Source of the DNA: Pandoraea nosoerga | Lineage (GTDB): Bacteria > Pseudomonadota > Gammaproteobacteria > Burkholderiales > Burkholderiaceae | Direction: 5' to 3' | Length of the DNA: 64,000 nt | Assembly (NCBI RefSeq): GCF_902459585.1 | Contig: NZ_CABPSC010000001.1 | Location: forward strand, 124,001-188,000 | Shown here: piece by piece, positions 63,902-64,000 of the stretch | Layout: each line of letters opens with the position of its first letter | Position numbering within the stretch: position 1 is the stretch's first letter | The notes under the pieces: model-generated | The model's database searches: none | The model's input: the letters and a program-made list of their open reading frames with translations, nothing else | What the model was told of the DNA's origin: nothing | Translations under genes and position numbers: made by a program

Positions 63902-63907
63902 TACCAT
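63902..63907 (+). promoter_or_regulatory. -10 element of the FNR-dependent promoter
   Basis: TACCAT; the expected start near 63914 lies about 27 nt before the ATG at 63941. No good -35 hexamer is needed with an activator bound at -41.5. Confidence 0.5.
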
Positions 63908-63940
63908 CGGCCGTGCTCACTCACGACTTTGGAAATCATC

Positions 63941-64000
63941 ATGAAGCACACCCTCGGCGCCAAGGCCATCGCCGCCGCGCTCGTCGCAGGCGCCGCGCTT
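63941..64000 (+). CDS. Exported protein, 5' end only
   Basis: Twenty codons, MKHTLGAKAIAAALVAGAAL, form the n- and h-regions of a signal peptide; the rest lies beyond the window. GGAAATC precedes the ATG. The FNR-type promoter suggests a periplasmic protein used at low oxygen, for example a cytochrome, nitrite/nitric oxide-related or stress protein. No specific function can be claimed. Confidence 0.6.
   Translation, partial: MKHTLGAKAIAAALVAGAAL

Overview
The window is about 65% GC and carries densely packed protein-coding genes with short spacers. I saw no rRNA, tRNA, insertion sequence, prophage or CRISPR array. The gene content (taurine dissimilation through Xsc, beta-ketoadipate pcaIJF, HppD/TyrB/AroP, many IclR and LysR regulators, an opgG-bglX pair, lutABC) fits a metabolically versatile betaproteobacterium of the Burkholderiaceae. 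Pandoraea or a close relative is my guess, not a demonstrated identification.

Layout. 1-2590 (minus): a sodium:solute symporter with its DUF3311 partner and a truncated amidohydrolase. 2855-8751 (plus): a taurine module, tauY-tauX-xsc-pta and a TauE/SafE exporter, converting taurine to sulfoacetaldehyde, acetyl phosphate and sulfite, then acetyl-CoA, with sulfite export. 8767-11498 (minus): a CobS/CobT-like AAA+ ATPase and VWA pair without CobN. 11788-16878: two IclR regulators, a GMC oxidoreductase and an MHS-family transporter. Three related 15-bp palindromes upstream of xsc, between cobS and iclR, and upstream of the GMC gene suggest a shared IclR regulon. 17074-19836: an MFS transporter and a degenerate EAL protein. 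19961-27256: old-yellow enzyme/LysR, a sulfonate-type binding protein, a flavin monooxygenase, and tartrate/D-malate dehydrogenase/LysR. 27279-31441: divergent periplasmic beta-glucosidase bglX and glucan protein opgG, without opgH. 31788-35515: an aromatic-acid type MFS transporter, a small secreted repeat protein and a histidine acid phosphatase lipoprotein. 35738-40830: two overlapping IclR genes divergent from an MBL-fold protein with altered metal ligands, an FAD monooxygenase and a DUF2783 protein. 40898-44775: pcaR-like gene and pcaIJF. 45028-46961: leuA preceded by a leucine-rich leader peptide. 47152-53415: MFS transporter, Lrp/AsnC regulator, hppD, aroP-like permease and tyrB. 53567-59801: alpha/beta hydrolase, glutathione S-transferase, methyltransferase, GNAT protein and a class A PBP. 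59888-63810: lldR-like regulator divergent from lutABC. 63941-64000: start of an exported protein behind an FNR-type promoter.

Links between genes. Several modules feed central metabolism. Taurine carbon enters as acetyl-CoA. Aromatic acids enter as succinyl-CoA plus acetyl-CoA through pcaIJF. Tyrosine and phenylalanine pass through AroP, TyrB and HppD to homogentisate, and lactate passes through LutABC. Most modules have a divergent one-component regulator with a visible palindromic operator. Points most worth following up are the AAA+/VWA pair beside the taurine genes, the MBL protein that lost most of its second metal site, the leuA leader peptide, a 30-codon ORF in front of lutA that resembles a lactate permease N-terminus, a SoxR/MerR-type promoter, an FNR-type promoter at the right edge, and the putative minus-strand terminator that serves no annotated gene.
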